Made by a program: the position numbers and the translations under genes
The notes under the pieces: model-generated
Told to the model about the DNA's origin: nothing
Databases searched by the model: none
The model's input: the letters and a program-made list of their open reading frames with translations, nothing else
Assembly: GCA_038209775.1 (NCBI GenBank)
Contig: JBBQXK010000016.1
Span: forward strand, 8,284 to 72,283
Origin: JBBQXK01 sp038209775
GTDB taxonomy: Bacteria; Pseudomonadota; Alphaproteobacteria; Rhodobacterales; Rhodobacteraceae
Direction: 5' to 3'
DNA length: 64,000 nucleotides
Shown: positions 9,713-19,354 of the stretch, in pieces
Numbering within the stretch: position 1 is the first letter of the stretch
Layout: each line of letters opens with the position of its first letter

Positions 9713-11728
9713 TTGAACGAACGCACCCCTATCCCGATCCTCGACCTGCCCGACCAACGCATCGTGATGCCGGACGGCACGCAACTGGCCGCGCGGATAT
9801 GGCGGCCTGCCAACGGCGGGCCGGTGCCCGCGATCCTCGAATTCATCCCCTATCGCCACGGCGACGGCACCCGCACCCGGGACGAGCGGATGCACCCGTG
9901 GTGGGCGGCCCAAGGCTATGCCTGCCTGCGGGTGGACCTGCGGGGGGCGGGTGACAGCGAAGGGCTGTTGACCGATGAATACAGCCCGCAGGAACTGCAG
10001 GACGCCTGTGACATCATCGCCTGGGCGGCGGCGCAGCCGTGGTGCAGTGGCCGGGTGGGGATGATGGGCAAAAGCTGGGGCGGGTTCAATTGCCTGCAGA
10101 CAGCGGCGCTGCGCCCGCCTGCACTGGCTGCGGTGCTGTCGGTCTGTTCGACGACAGACCGTTTTGCCGACGACATCCATTTCAAGGGTGGCGCGTTGCT
10201 GGGCGAAAACATCGGCTGGGGGGCGGTGATGCTGTCGTTCTCAAGTCGCCCCGCCGATCCCATGTACCGCCCCGACTGGCGCGCGGACTGGCTGGCGCGG
10301 CTGGAGGTAGAGCCGTTTCTGGCACCCCTATGGGCGGGTCATCAGGCAAAGGACGACTATTGGAAACACGGCTCGGTCGGGCAGGACTGGGGGGCCATTC
10401 AGGTGCCCGTGCTGGTGATCGGTGGCTGGGCCGACAATTACATGAACACGGTGGCGGCGCTGGTCGAACACCTGACGGTACCCTGCAAGGGCATCGTCGG
10501 GCCATGGGGGCACCAATACCCGCACAGCGCCCATCCCGCCCCGCGCATCGGCTTTCTGCAAGAGGCGCTGCGTTGGTGGGATCGCTGGCTGAAGGACGCG
10601 CCGAACGGGGCCGAAGATGACCCCGCCTACCGCGTCTGGATGCAGCATTCCGCCCCGCCCGACGCCAGTGCGCCGCACCGCCCCGGTCATTGGGTGGCCG
10701 AGGCGGCCTTGCCGACCCCGCGCGTGGCGATGCGCGACTGGCCCCTGTCGGCGGGCGGTGTGCTGGGTGGTGCGGGCGGCGATCCGGGCGGCAACCGGCA
10801 GGTCACGATCAGTTCCGCCCAGCATCTGGGCCTGCATGCGGGTGAGTTCTTTCCCATGGGCCTCGCGGCCGAGATGGCGGGCGATCAGGCCGGGGATGAC
10901 GCGCTGTCGGTCATCTTTGACGCGGCACCCCTGCCACAACCCCTTGCCATCCTTGGGGCCGCACAGTTGCGCCTGCGGCTGGTGTCCGACCAGCCCCGCG
11001 CGATCCTTGTGGCCCGGCTATGCGATGTTGCACCCGACGGATCCTCGACCCGCATCGCGCATGGGATCCTGAACCTGTGCCACCGAGACGGCATGGAGGC
11101 GCCGTCCGATGTGCCGGTGGGCCGACCGTTCGATGTGACAGTGACACTGGACCAGAGCGCGTACCGGCTGGCAACCGGGCACCGCCTGCGGGTGGCGCTG
11201 TCGACCAGTTATTGGCCCTTTGTCTGGCCATCGGCTGTCACACCGTGCCTGACGCTGATGGAAGGAACCCTTGGCCTGCCGGTGCACCATGGTCAGGGTA
11301 CTGCGGATGAATGTGCCTTCCCGCCCCCCCATGTGCCCGACCCGCTGCCCGTCACACGCCACGCCGATGACCGGGTTGTGCGCCGGACCGAGCGTGACCT
11401 CTTGACGGGCACCACGACATTGGTGGTCGAGGATCATGCCGGTGCTGTCACCCTTGCCCATGGCCTGACCGCCGCCTCTGGCATGACCGAGCGTTGGACG
11501 ATCCACCCCGATGATCCCCTGTCGGCCCAAGTCGATATCCACTGGTATCAGTCGCTGGCGCGCGATGATGTGGCCGGTCAGCCCTGGCACGTGAACACCG
11601 AGGCGCAGGTGACGATGACGGCAACCGCAGACGGCCTGCGGATGCGCGCCCGCCTGACCGCATCGGAAGGTACGCATGAGGTGTTCGCCCGCGACTGGGA
11701 CGAAACCGTACCGCGCCGCTGGCTGTAA
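9713..11728 (+). CDS. CocE/NonD-family hydrolase (X-Pro dipeptidyl-peptidase/acylase fold)
   Basis: A 671-residue serine hydrolase. The alpha/beta-hydrolase domain has the nucleophile elbow GMMGKSWGGFN near residue 117, preceded by the S15-family stretch LRGAGDSEG. The C-terminal half is the beta-rich PepX_C-like domain. The best start is TTG 9713, preceded by GGAG about 10 bases upstream; an internal ATG at 9767 is the alternative. No signal peptide was seen, so it is probably cytoplasmic. It stands directly before a peptide-type ABC importer, suggesting it cleaves an imported peptide, amide or ester. The substrate is unknown. Confidence 0.85.
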   Translation: MNERTPIPILDLPDQRIVMPDGTQLAARIWRPANGGPVPAILEFIPYRHGDGTRTRDERMHPWWAAQGYACLRVDLRGAGDSEGLLTDEYSPQELQDACDIIAWAAAQPWCSGRVGMMGKSWGGFNCLQTAALRPPALAAVLSVCSTTDRFADDIHFKGGALLGENIGWGAVMLSFSSRPADPMYRPDWRADWLARLEVEPFLAPLWAGHQAKDDYWKHGSVGQDWGAIQVPVLVIGGWADNYMNTVAALVEHLTVPCKGIVGPWGHQYPHSAHPAPRIGFLQEALRWWDRWLKDAPNGAEDDPAYRVWMQHSAPPDASAPHRPGHWVAEAALPTPRVAMRDWPLSAGGVLGGAGGDPGGNRQVTISSAQHLGLHAGEFFPMGLAAEMAGDQAGDDALSVIFDAAPLPQPLAILGAAQLRLRLVSDQPRAILVARLCDVAPDGSSTRIAHGILNLCHRDGMEAPSDVPVGRPFDVTVTLDQSAYRLATGHRLRVALSTSYWPFVWPSAVTPCLTLMEGTLGLPVHHGQGTADECAFPPPHVPDPLPVTRHADDRVVRRTERDLLTGTTTLVVEDHAGAVTLAHGLTAASGMTERWTIHPDDPLSAQVDIHWYQSLARDDVAGQPWHVNTEAQVTMTATADGLRMRARLTASEGTHEVFARDWDETVPRRWL

Positions 11729-11758
11729 GATTCCTGCAGCCCGTTGCAAGAAAACACT

Positions 11759-11786
11759 TTGGACATTGGTCCGGGCTTGTTATTGA
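11759..11786 (+). promoter_or_regulatory. Candidate sigma70-type promoter for the peptide ABC operon
   Basis: TTGGAC at 11759-11764 and TATTGA at 11781-11786 are separated by 16 bases, in the AT-richer 105-base gap between the hydrolase and the binding-protein gene. This is based on resemblance only. The gap also means the transporter may be transcribed separately from the hydrolase. Confidence 0.35.
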
Positions 11787-11833
11787 TTCTCAAGACAACA
11801 AAAAAACGGCAATTGCCGACAGGGAGACTGAAG

Positions 11834-13420
11834 ATGAACGACGACCTTTCCCGGCTTCTGGCCGACATTGACGGCATGCGTATGAACCGCCGTCGGTTCC
11901 TGACACAGACGGCGGCTGCGGGTGTTGCTGTGACCATGGGCGGCACGATGATCGCCGCAACTGCGGCCCGCGCGGAAGAGCCCAAAAAGGGCGGCATCCT
12001 GCGCATGGGCATGGGCGGCGGCGAGTCCACCGATACGCTGGACCCCGGCCTGGCCGACAGCCCGGTACCGTTTTCGGTCAACCGCCAGTGGGGCGATACC
12101 ATCGTCAACGTCACCCCCGATGGCCAGATCGAGATGCGTCTGGCGGAATCGATGAAGACCAATGACGACGGCACCGAGTGGCGCTTTGCCATCCGTCAGG
12201 GCGTCAAGTTCCATGACGGCACCGACATGACGATTGATGACGTGGTCGCCACGTTCAAGCGCCACTCGGATGAAAACTCCAAGTCGGGCGCCTTTGGCAT
12301 CATGCAGGGCATCGCCGAGATCACGTCCGAGGGCAACGAGGTCATCTTCAAGCTGTCGACCGGCAGCGCCGACCTTCCCTATCTGCTGTCCGATTATCAC
12401 CTGGTGGTGCAGCCCGGCGGCGGTGTGGCCAATCCCAATGCCGGTATTGGTACAGGCACCTGGATGGTCGTCTCGGCCGAACCGGGCGTGCGCTATACCT
12501 TCACCAAGAACCCCAACGACTGGGACACCACACGCGGCCACTATGACAGCGTCGAGATGACCGTCATCAACGACGCCACCGCCCGCACCTCGGCGCTGCA
12601 GTCGGGTCAGGTGGATATCATCAACCGGATCGACCCCAAGGTGGCCAAGCTGCTGGCACGGTCGCCCGGTGTGGTGGTTCAGAATGTCTCGGGTCGCGGG
12701 CATTACGTGTTCATCATGCACACCAACACCGCGCCCTTTGACAACAAGGACCTGCGCCTTGCGCTGAAGTACGCGGTCAACCGTCAGGAAATGGTCGACA
12801 AGATCCTCGATGGTTATGGCGGCGTCGGCAACGACACGCCCATCAATGCGGCCTACCCCCTGTTCACCGCCCTGCCGCAGCGCGAATACGATGCGGCCAA
12901 GGCGGCGGAACACTACAAGGCCTCGGGCCATGACGGATCGCCCATCGTGCTGATCGTGGCTGATACCGCGTTCCCGGGTGCGGTTGATGCGGCGGCACTG
13001 TTCCAGCAGTCGGCAGTCGCGGCAGGCATCCCGCTGGAAATCCAGCGTGTGCCCGACGATGGCTATTGGTCCGACGTGTGGAACGTCAAGCCGTTCTGCG
13101 CCAGCTATTGGGGCGGCCGCCCGGTGCAGGATCAGATGTGGTCGACGGCCTATCTGTCCACCGCCGACTGGAACGACACCAAGTACAACAACCCCGAGCT
13201 TGACGCCCTGATCCTGCAGGCGCGGGGCGAGACGAACACGGCGGAACGCACGATCATCTACAACAAGATCGGCGAGATCGTGCATGACGACGGCGGGACC
13301 ATCTGCCCGATGTTCAACGATTTCGTGGATGCGCGCAGCGACAAGGTCATGGGCTACCTGAAGGACCCGAACTACGAACAGATGGGCGGCTGGGCTTCGG
13401 CGAAGACCTGGTTCGCCTAG
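11834..13420 (+). CDS. Peptide/nickel-type ABC transporter substrate-binding protein (SBP_bac_5)
   Basis: Periplasmic receptor, 528 residues from ATG 11834 (AGGGAGA upstream). The N-terminus carries a twin-arginine signal, NRRRFLTQTAAAG, ending near ATAARA, so it is probably exported folded by Tat. The body has DppA/OppA-like features such as TLDPGLADS, EWRFAIRQGVKFHDGT and LRLALKYAVNRQEMVDKIL. It is followed at once by two permeases and a fused ATPase, making a complete importer. The ligand is not predictable; the upstream hydrolase hints at peptides or amides. Confidence 0.93.
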   Translation: MNDDLSRLLADIDGMRMNRRRFLTQTAAAGVAVTMGGTMIAATAARAEEPKKGGILRMGMGGGESTDTLDPGLADSPVPFSVNRQWGDTIVNVTPDGQIEMRLAESMKTNDDGTEWRFAIRQGVKFHDGTDMTIDDVVATFKRHSDENSKSGAFGIMQGIAEITSEGNEVIFKLSTGSADLPYLLSDYHLVVQPGGGVANPNAGIGTGTWMVVSAEPGVRYTFTKNPNDWDTTRGHYDSVEMTVINDATARTSALQSGQVDIINRIDPKVAKLLARSPGVVVQNVSGRGHYVFIMHTNTAPFDNKDLRLALKYAVNRQEMVDKILDGYGGVGNDTPINAAYPLFTALPQREYDAAKAAEHYKASGHDGSPIVLIVADTAFPGAVDAAALFQQSAVAAGIPLEIQRVPDDGYWSDVWNVKPFCASYWGGRPVQDQMWSTAYLSTADWNDTKYNNPELDALILQARGETNTAERTIIYNKIGEIVHDDGGTICPMFNDFVDARSDKVMGYLKDPNYEQMGGWASAKTWFA

Positions 13421-13421
13421 G

Positions 13422-14384
13422 TTGTCGGTTCATCCGATCATCAAACTGGTGGCCCAGCGCATTGCGCTGGGCCTTCTTTTGCTGCTGGCCGTGTCGGTCC
13501 TGATCTTTGCCGCCACGCAGATACTTCCGGGCGACGTGGCACAGTCGATCCTCGGCCAGTCCGCCACCCCCGAAACCCTTGCCAACCTGCGCGAGGAACT
13601 GGGCCTGAACGAGCCCCCGGTGACGCGCTATTTCAATTGGCTGTTCGGCGTCCTGCAGGGCGATCTTGGCACCGCACTGACCAACGGGCAGGACATTGCC
13701 ACGTCGATGGGCAAGCGTCTGGGCAATACCCTGTTTCTGGCCGGCACCGCCGCTATCGTGGCCGTGCCGCTGGCCATCCTTCTGGGCCTTCTGGCCGCAC
13801 GCTATCGCAACCGCTGGCCGGACAAGGTGATTTCGATGGTCACGCTGGCCACCATTTCGGTGCCGGAATTTCTGGTGGGCTACATCGTCATCTACTTTCT
13901 GTCGGTCGAATTCCGTCTGTTCCTGTCGATGGCCAACGTCTATGACGGCATGCCTCTGGGCGAGCGGCTTTATACCATCACGCTGCCGGTGATCGTGCTG
14001 GTATTCGCCGTCCTTGGCCACATGATGCGGATGACCCGGGCGGCGATTCTGAACGTGCTCGAGTCCGCCTATGTCGAGACGGCGGAACTGAAGGGCCTGC
14101 CGCCCTTTACGGTCATCGCCCGCCATGCCCTGCCCAATGCCATCGCCCCCGTGGTCAACGTGGTGATGCTGAACCTGGCCTATCTGGTGGTGGGGGTGGT
14201 CGTGGTCGAGGTGGTGTTCGTCTATCCCGGCATGGGGCAGTATCTTGTCGATCATGTCGCCAAACGCGATGTGCCGGTGGTGCAGGCCTGCGGGTTGGTG
14301 TTCGCGGCCATCTACATCGGGCTGAACATCGCGGCGGATGTCATCTCTATCCTGGCCAACCCGCGCCTGAGGCACCCGAAATGA
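13422..14384 (+). CDS. Peptide-type ABC transporter permease (DppB family)
   Basis: Inner-membrane subunit of 320 residues. It begins at a TTG one base after the binding-protein stop, with no strong ribosome site, so translation is probably coupled. Family features are GLNEPPVTRYFNWL early, the inner-membrane-component loop ESAYVETAELKGLPP, and the closing VFVYPGMGQYLVDHV. It overlaps the next gene by ATGA. Confidence 0.92.
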   Translation: MSVHPIIKLVAQRIALGLLLLLAVSVLIFAATQILPGDVAQSILGQSATPETLANLREELGLNEPPVTRYFNWLFGVLQGDLGTALTNGQDIATSMGKRLGNTLFLAGTAAIVAVPLAILLGLLAARYRNRWPDKVISMVTLATISVPEFLVGYIVIYFLSVEFRLFLSMANVYDGMPLGERLYTITLPVIVLVFAVLGHMMRMTRAAILNVLESAYVETAELKGLPPFTVIARHALPNAIAPVVNVVMLNLAYLVVGVVVVEVVFVYPGMGQYLVDHVAKRDVPVVQACGLVFAAIYIGLNIAADVISILANPRLRHPK

Positions 14385-15199
14385 AGCGTATCCCGCTGGC
14401 CGCGATGATCGGGCTGACCTTTACCGGCGTCTATTTCTTCTGCGCCATCTTCGCCAACTGGATCGCACCCTACGGCATGGCCGAAGTGGTGGGCGACAGT
14501 TGGGAAGAATGGTCGTGGATGCACCCCCTTGGCACCGATTCCATCGGGCGTGACCTTCTGAGCCGGATGATCTGGGGCGGGCAGACGACGATCTTCGTCG
14601 CCACCTGCGCCACCATCGTATCCTTTGGACTGGGATCAGTGCTGGGGTTTCTGGCCGCCGTTCGGGGGGGCTGGGTGGATCAGCTTCTGTCCCGGTTCGT
14701 CGATCTGATGATGTCTATCCCCTCGCTGATCTCGGCGCTGGTGGTGCTGTCGGTCATGCCGGTGACGCTGCCCGTCTTGATTATGGTGATGGGCCTGCTG
14801 GACGCCACCCGCGTCTATCGCCTTGCCCGCGCCGTGGCGGTGGACATCACCGTGATGGATTATGTCGAGGCCGCGCGCCTGCGGGGCGAGAAACAAGGAT
14901 GGATCATCTTCCGCGAAATCCTGCCCAACGCCCTGTCGCCCCTGGTCGCCGAAATGGGCTTGCGGTTCATCTTTGCGGTTCTGTTCATCTCGACCCTGTC
15001 GTTCCTTGGCCTTGGCGTACAGCCCCCCATGGCCGACTGGGGCGGCATCGTGAAGGAAAACAAGGAGGGGATCGTGTACGGCATCCCTGCGGCGTTGGTC
15101 CCGGCATTTGCCATCGCCACACTCGCAATCTCGGTCAACCTGATCGCCGACTGGGTGCTGAACCGCACCACCAGTCTGAAAGGGGGCCGCAGTGGCTGA
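14381..15199 (+). CDS. Peptide-type ABC transporter permease (DppC family)
   Basis: Inner-membrane subunit of 272 residues. It has an N-terminal membrane anchor, then HPLGTDSIGRDLLSRMIWGG, a signature of DppC-type permeases, and the loop DYVEAARLRGEKQG that docks on the ATPase. It forms a heterodimer with the DppB-type subunit encoded just upstream. Eight-base overlap with the ATPase gene. Confidence 0.93.
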   Translation: MKRIPLAAMIGLTFTGVYFFCAIFANWIAPYGMAEVVGDSWEEWSWMHPLGTDSIGRDLLSRMIWGGQTTIFVATCATIVSFGLGSVLGFLAAVRGGWVDQLLSRFVDLMMSIPSLISALVVLSVMPVTLPVLIMVMGLLDATRVYRLARAVAVDITVMDYVEAARLRGEKQGWIIFREILPNALSPLVAEMGLRFIFAVLFISTLSFLGLGVQPPMADWGGIVKENKEGIVYGIPAALVPAFAIATLAISVNLIADWVLNRTTSLKGGRSG

Positions 15200-16838
15200 T
15201 ATGGTCAGAGGCCCCCTCCTTGACATTCGCAACCTGCGGATCGAGGCCACGTCCTATCCGCCCGGAGAGCCGCCGCGCAATGTGACGCTGGTGCATGGCG
15301 TGTCGCTGACACTGGGCGCAGGCCGGGTGATGGGACTTATCGGCGAAAGCGGTGCTGGCAAATCCACCATCGGGCTGTCGTCGATGGCTTACGGTCGCGG
15401 TGGTGTGCGCATCACCGGGGGCGAGGTGTGGCTGAACGGGCGCGACATCCTCAAAGGCGGGGCAGGGGGCCTGCGCGCCCTTCGCGGGCGCGAGGTGACC
15501 TATGTCGCGCAATCGGCGGCGGCGGCGTTCAACCCGGCACGACAACTGATGGATCAGGTGATCGAGACCACGCTGCGCCACGGCCTGTCGTCGCGCGCCG
15601 AGGCCGAGGCGCGGGCGATCGGCCTGTTCAAGCGCCTTGGCCTGCCATCCCCCGAAACCATCGGCCAGCGCTATCCGCATCAGGTGTCGGGCGGTCAGTT
15701 GCAGCGCGTGATGACGGTGATGGCGCTGTGCCCCAAGCCCGACCTTGTGGTGTTCGACGAACCCACCACCGCGCTGGACGTGACCACCCAGATCGAGGTT
15801 CTGGCCGCGATCAAGGAAGCCATCCGCGACACCGGCGTGGGGGCGCTGTACATCACGCATGACCTTGCCGTGGTGGCGCAGGTGGCCGACGAGATCATGG
15901 TGCTGCGCGGCGGCAAACAGGTTGAGCTTGGCACGACCGACCAGATCATCAACGCCCCGCGTGAGGAGTATACCAAGGCGCTGGTGTCGGTCCGCTCCAT
16001 CGAACACCACGAAAAACCCCCCGCCCCCCCGGTGCTGTCGGTGGCCAACATCACGGCGCGCTACAGGGGCACGTCGTTTGACGTGCTGAAGAACGTGACC
16101 GTTGATCTGCCGGCCGGCCAGACGCTGGCGGTGGTGGGCGAAAGCGGGTCGGGCAAATCGACGCTGGCGCGGGTGATTACCGGGCTTCTGCCCGCCTCTG
16201 CCGGGCGCATCACCTTTGCCGGGCGCACCCTGTCGGCAGACCTCAAGGGCCGCACCAAGGATGACCTGCGCGAATTGCAGATGATCTATCAGATGGCCGA
16301 CGTGGCCATGAACCCGCGCCAGACCGTCGCCACCATCATCGGGCGCCCGCTGGAATTCTACTTTGGCCTGCGCGGTGCCGAGCGCGACAAACGGGTGCAG
16401 GAGTTGCTGGACGAGATCGAGATGGGGCGCGGCTATGCCGACCGCTATCCGGCGGAACTGTCCGGCGGCCAGAAGCAGCGCGTCTGCATCGCCCGGGCAC
16501 TTGCCGCCAAGCCGAAACTCATCATCTGCGACGAGGTGACAAGCGCCCTCGACCCGCTGGTCGCGGACGGCATCCTGAAGCTGCTGCTGGACCTGCAGGC
16601 GCGCGAAGGGGTGGCGTATCTGTTCATCACCCATGATCTTGCCACCGTCAAAGCCATCGCTGACCGCATCGCGGTGATGTACAAAGGCGAAGTGCGCCGC
16701 TATGGCCAGAAGTCCGACGTTCTGGCCCCGCCGTTCGATGACTATACCGACCTTCTCTTGTCATCTGTCCCCGAGATGCGTCTGGGCTGGCTGGAAGAAG
16801 TGCTGGCGCATCGGCGGATGGAATCCGCTGGCAACTGA
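15192..16838 (+). CDS. Fused double ATPase of peptide-type ABC transporter (DppD-DppF/GsiA type)
   Basis: 548 residues with two complete nucleotide-binding domains. First: Walker A GESGAGKST, signature VSGGQLQRV, Walker B LVVFDEPTTALD. Second: GESGSGKST, LSGGQKQRV, LIICDEVTSALD. Each domain ends in a switch ITHDLA. The GTG start at 15192 overlaps the permease stop; ATG 15201 is the alternative. The fusion replaces separate DppD and DppF subunits, as in GsiA-like systems. It is followed by a large inverted repeat that probably terminates the operon. Confidence 0.93.
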   Translation: MADMVRGPLLDIRNLRIEATSYPPGEPPRNVTLVHGVSLTLGAGRVMGLIGESGAGKSTIGLSSMAYGRGGVRITGGEVWLNGRDILKGGAGGLRALRGREVTYVAQSAAAAFNPARQLMDQVIETTLRHGLSSRAEAEARAIGLFKRLGLPSPETIGQRYPHQVSGGQLQRVMTVMALCPKPDLVVFDEPTTALDVTTQIEVLAAIKEAIRDTGVGALYITHDLAVVAQVADEIMVLRGGKQVELGTTDQIINAPREEYTKALVSVRSIEHHEKPPAPPVLSVANITARYRGTSFDVLKNVTVDLPAGQTLAVVGESGSGKSTLARVITGLLPASAGRITFAGRTLSADLKGRTKDDLRELQMIYQMADVAMNPRQTVATIIGRPLEFYFGLRGAERDKRVQELLDEIEMGRGYADRYPAELSGGQKQRVCIARALAAKPKLIICDEVTSALDPLVADGILKLLLDLQAREGVAYLFITHDLATVKAIADRIAVMYKGEVRRYGQKSDVLAPPFDDYTDLLLSSVPEMRLGWLEEVLAHRRMESAGN

Positions 16839-16853
16839 CGGCACCGGCAGAAC

Positions 16854-16976
16854 CGGGGGGCTGTCTGCCCCCCGGACCCCCCGAGGATATTTCTCCAAAG
16901 ATGAAAGCAGGCGGGCTTTCATCTTTGCTCAAGTATCCTCGGGGGGGGCCGAAGGCGGGGGGCAGACGGCCCCCCT
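16854..16976. repeat. Large palindromic terminator-like repeat (two inverted units)
   Basis: One unit (16854-16906) has a GGGGGG/CCCCCC stem, then GGATATTT and CAAAGATGAAAGC. The second (16914-16976) is its approximate inverse, GCTTTCATCTTTG...TATCCTCGGGG. It lies between two convergent gene ends, so it can terminate transcription from both sides. It is the largest member of the dispersed family seen also near 30060, 47290, 59295 and 62130. Confidence 0.75.
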
Positions 16977-16985
16977 TTTCTGTTG

Positions 16986-17732
16986 TCACGCAGCGTAGTC
17001 TGACCCCTCGGCGTCCAGAATGCTGCGCAATTCGCGCAGGTGCATGTCGGCGAAGGCGGGGTAAGCCTCCCATTCCTGGGCGGTCTTTTCGGCCACAGCC
17101 TCGGGCAGCACCCGAAGCGGCCGGCCGGTTTGCAGGGCGCGGATGTAGGTGTCGGCGGCGCGTTCAAAATAGTACATACGGTTCCACGCCTCGGCGACAC
17201 TGCGGCCGATGATCAGGATGCCGTGGTTGCCCATCACCATCGCGATGGTCTTGGGATCGCCCAGCATCCCCGCACAGCGCGCACCCTCGGCATCAAACGC
17301 CATGCCGCCATAGGCGTCGTCCACCACATGCCGGTTGTGGAACATGGCCGATGTCTGGTCGATGGCGGGCAGGTGGCTGTCGGCAAGCGACGCCAGCACC
17401 GTTGCCTGCACCGAATGCACATGCATCACGCAGCGCGCATGCGGACAGGCGCGGTGGATGGCCCCGTGCAGGCCCCAGGCGGTGGGGTCGGGGGCGTCGG
17501 GGCGGTCCATCGTGGCGGGGTCGTTGGCGTCGATCTCGACCAGGTCCGACGCGCGGATACGGCTGAAGTGGCGGCCGTTGGGGTTGATGAGGAACTTCGT
17601 GCCGTCATCATTCACGGCCAGCGAGAAGTGGTTGGCGATGGCCTCGTGCATCCGTTCGCGCACGGTCCAGCGGAAGGCCGCGGCAAGGTCGCTGCGCAGG
17701 GCGGTGTGGGTCAGGTTCGGGATCATGTTCAT
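16986..17732 (-). CDS. Class II aldolase/adducin-family protein
   Basis: 248 residues, zinc-dependent aldolase fold. Metal-ligand histidines are recognisable in CVMHVHSVQAT and in GNHGILIIG; an acidic residue follows HRAC near the start of the core. The start ATG 17732 has AGGAGA 8 bases upstream and overlaps the esterase stop by ATGA, so the two genes are co-expressed. Many such proteins remain uncharacterised; fuculose/ribulose-phosphate aldolase activity is possible but not shown. Confidence 0.85.
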   Translation of the reverse strand: MNMIPNLTHTALRSDLAAAFRWTVRERMHEAIANHFSLAVNDDGTKFLINPNGRHFSRIRASDLVEIDANDPATMDRPDAPDPTAWGLHGAIHRACPHARCVMHVHSVQATVLASLADSHLPAIDQTSAMFHNRHVVDDAYGGMAFDAEGARCAGMLGDPKTIAMVMGNHGILIIGRSVAEAWNRMYYFERAADTYIRALQTGRPLRVLPEAVAEKTAQEWEAYPAFADMHLRELRSILDAEGSDYAA

Positions 17733-18667
17733 GGCGTGTCTCCTGTCGGCAGGGTGCCGTTGGCAAGTGCTGCAAGGGCGGCGGTGATGCGGTCAAAACT
17801 GGCGCGGGCGCGGGGCACCGTGTGGCGTGCGCGCAGATAGCCGTGGACGAGGCCCACCTCGACCGTCGCCTCGGCGCGGCCCCCGGCGGCGCGGATGCGG
17901 TCGCGGTAAAGCCGCGCATCATCGCACAGGGGATCGCAACCGGCTGCAAAGATTGCGGTCGGGGGCAAGCCGCTGAAATCGCTGTCCTGCAGTGCGGCGG
18001 CGGTGGGGTCGGGGGTTGGGTCATCGCTGCCGTGGCGGAGGCGGCGGTAGAACGCCACATCCGCCGCCGTCAGCATCGGTGCATCGGCATGGGTCACATA
18101 GCTGCCCCCGTCCGAAGGCCCGCCAAGGCCCGGATAGATCAGCACCTGCCCCAGTACCCGCACCCTGCTGCCCCGCAGCGCATGGGCGACGCTGGCCGCC
18201 AGTGCCCCGCCCGCCGAATCGCCTGCAAGGATGACCGGCCCGAAGGCCGCCGCCACCGCACGGGTGGCAGACAGGGCATCGTCAAAGGCCGCCGGGTGCA
18301 GGTGCTCGGGGACAAGCCGGTAGTCGACGCTGATCACCCTTAGCCCGGTCGCGGCACAGGCCTCGGCGCAGATGTCGTCGTGGCTGTCCAGCCCGCCGAC
18401 CACGAACCCGCCGCCGTGGAAGTACACGACGGTCACCGCCGATGGCCCGGCCTCGTAGCGGCGGGTCGGGACATGGCCCAGCAACGCATCAGTGACCGAC
18501 ACGTCTTGAGGGCGCGGTTGGCGAAAGAAGGCGCACATCGCGTCATAGACCCGACGCTGCCCGGCAATGTCGAGATCGATCGCATCCGCCGGATAGGCCG
18601 CATTCGTGCGGTCGATAAACGCCCAGGTCGGGGCGTCGATAAGGGTCCGGTAAGGGGAATCGCGCAT
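17729..18667 (-). CDS. Alpha/beta hydrolase, HSL-family esterase
   Basis: 312 residues from ATG 18667, chosen over the upstream in-frame start at 18730 because GAGGGCAGG stands directly before it. It has the oxyanion motif YFHGGGFVVGG, nucleophile GDSAGG, acidic residue in GCDPL and catalytic His in GLVHGYL, all typical of hormone-sensitive-lipase-like carboxylesterases. Likely cytoplasmic. Co-transcribed with the class II aldolase gene; the substrate is unknown. Confidence 0.88.
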   Translation of the reverse strand: MRDSPYRTLIDAPTWAFIDRTNAAYPADAIDLDIAGQRRVYDAMCAFFRQPRPQDVSVTDALLGHVPTRRYEAGPSAVTVVYFHGGGFVVGGLDSHDDICAEACAATGLRVISVDYRLVPEHLHPAAFDDALSATRAVAAAFGPVILAGDSAGGALAASVAHALRGSRVRVLGQVLIYPGLGGPSDGGSYVTHADAPMLTAADVAFYRRLRHGSDDPTPDPTAAALQDSDFSGLPPTAIFAAGCDPLCDDARLYRDRIRAAGGRAEATVEVGLVHGYLRARHTVPRARASFDRITAALAALANGTLPTGDTP

Positions 18668-18838
18668 CCTGCCCTCGGCGATTGTGGCAGCCACAGGGTG
18701 CCTGCATCCGATCTGACGCGCAATCGCCACAATGGCGGGGGGACTGACCTTGAAAAGGTCCGACTGGGCCGTATTGCGGCCCCATCGGGGGGGTCAAATG
18801 GGGACAACGACGATGATGAATGCGAAAGGCGACCTGTC

Positions 18839-19279
18839 ATGCAACTGTTCCGTTCCTTCGATCAGGAAGATGCCGCTCTGGTCGGCTGGGGTGTGCGCAT
18901 CCTGTTGCTGGCACCCAACGGTGGCGAAGGCGGCGCGCGGATTGCCGAGCGTTTACAAGGGTTCGGCGGTCTGATCGAGGCCGAGTATGATGAGTTTGCG
19001 GCACTTGAGGCGCTTCAGGCCGACGCCACGGGGTTCGGTCTGTTCGTCATGGAATGCGACCCCTACGGCGGGCTGGCCGCGGGACGGCGCGTCATGTCGA
19101 TGATCGGGCTGGCCGCGGAACGGACGCGCTGCATCCTGATTTCGCGTGAGGTTGCGGTGCAGACCTTCCCCGAAGATCCGCTGCAGCCGATCCTGTTGCG
19201 CTCACCCCTGTCGGCGGTGGCGCTGCGGGTGGGGTTCGAGCATGCCTTGCGCGACAGGCTCGTGTATCAGGCAGCCTGA
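18839..19279 (+). CDS. Receiver-like protein of unknown function
   Basis: 146 residues. The alternation of strands and helices from VRILLLAPNGG through LFVMECDPYGG, RCILISREV and LLRSPLSAVAL resembles a CheY-type fold. The acidic pocket at the first strand (usually DD) is absent and the usual Lys is not obvious, so phosphotransfer is doubtful. The start ATG 18839 has only a weak ribosome site. No neighbouring kinase was seen. Function not assigned. Confidence 0.6.
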   Translation: MQLFRSFDQEDAALVGWGVRILLLAPNGGEGGARIAERLQGFGGLIEAEYDEFAALEALQADATGFGLFVMECDPYGGLAAGRRVMSMIGLAAERTRCILISREVAVQTFPEDPLQPILLRSPLSAVALRVGFEHALRDRLVYQAA

Positions 19280-19354
19280 CGCGGGACCGGCGCGGCTTGC
19301 CCACACCGAGCCCGCACGGGGCTGCCCCTTGGCCGGATCGTCGAGGTGCTGCGT

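Noticed and set aside
11780..13285. 501-codon minus-strand open frame
   Set aside because: It is antisense to the well-supported peptide-binding protein, His/Arg-rich and without a recognisable domain: a GC-rich shadow frame.
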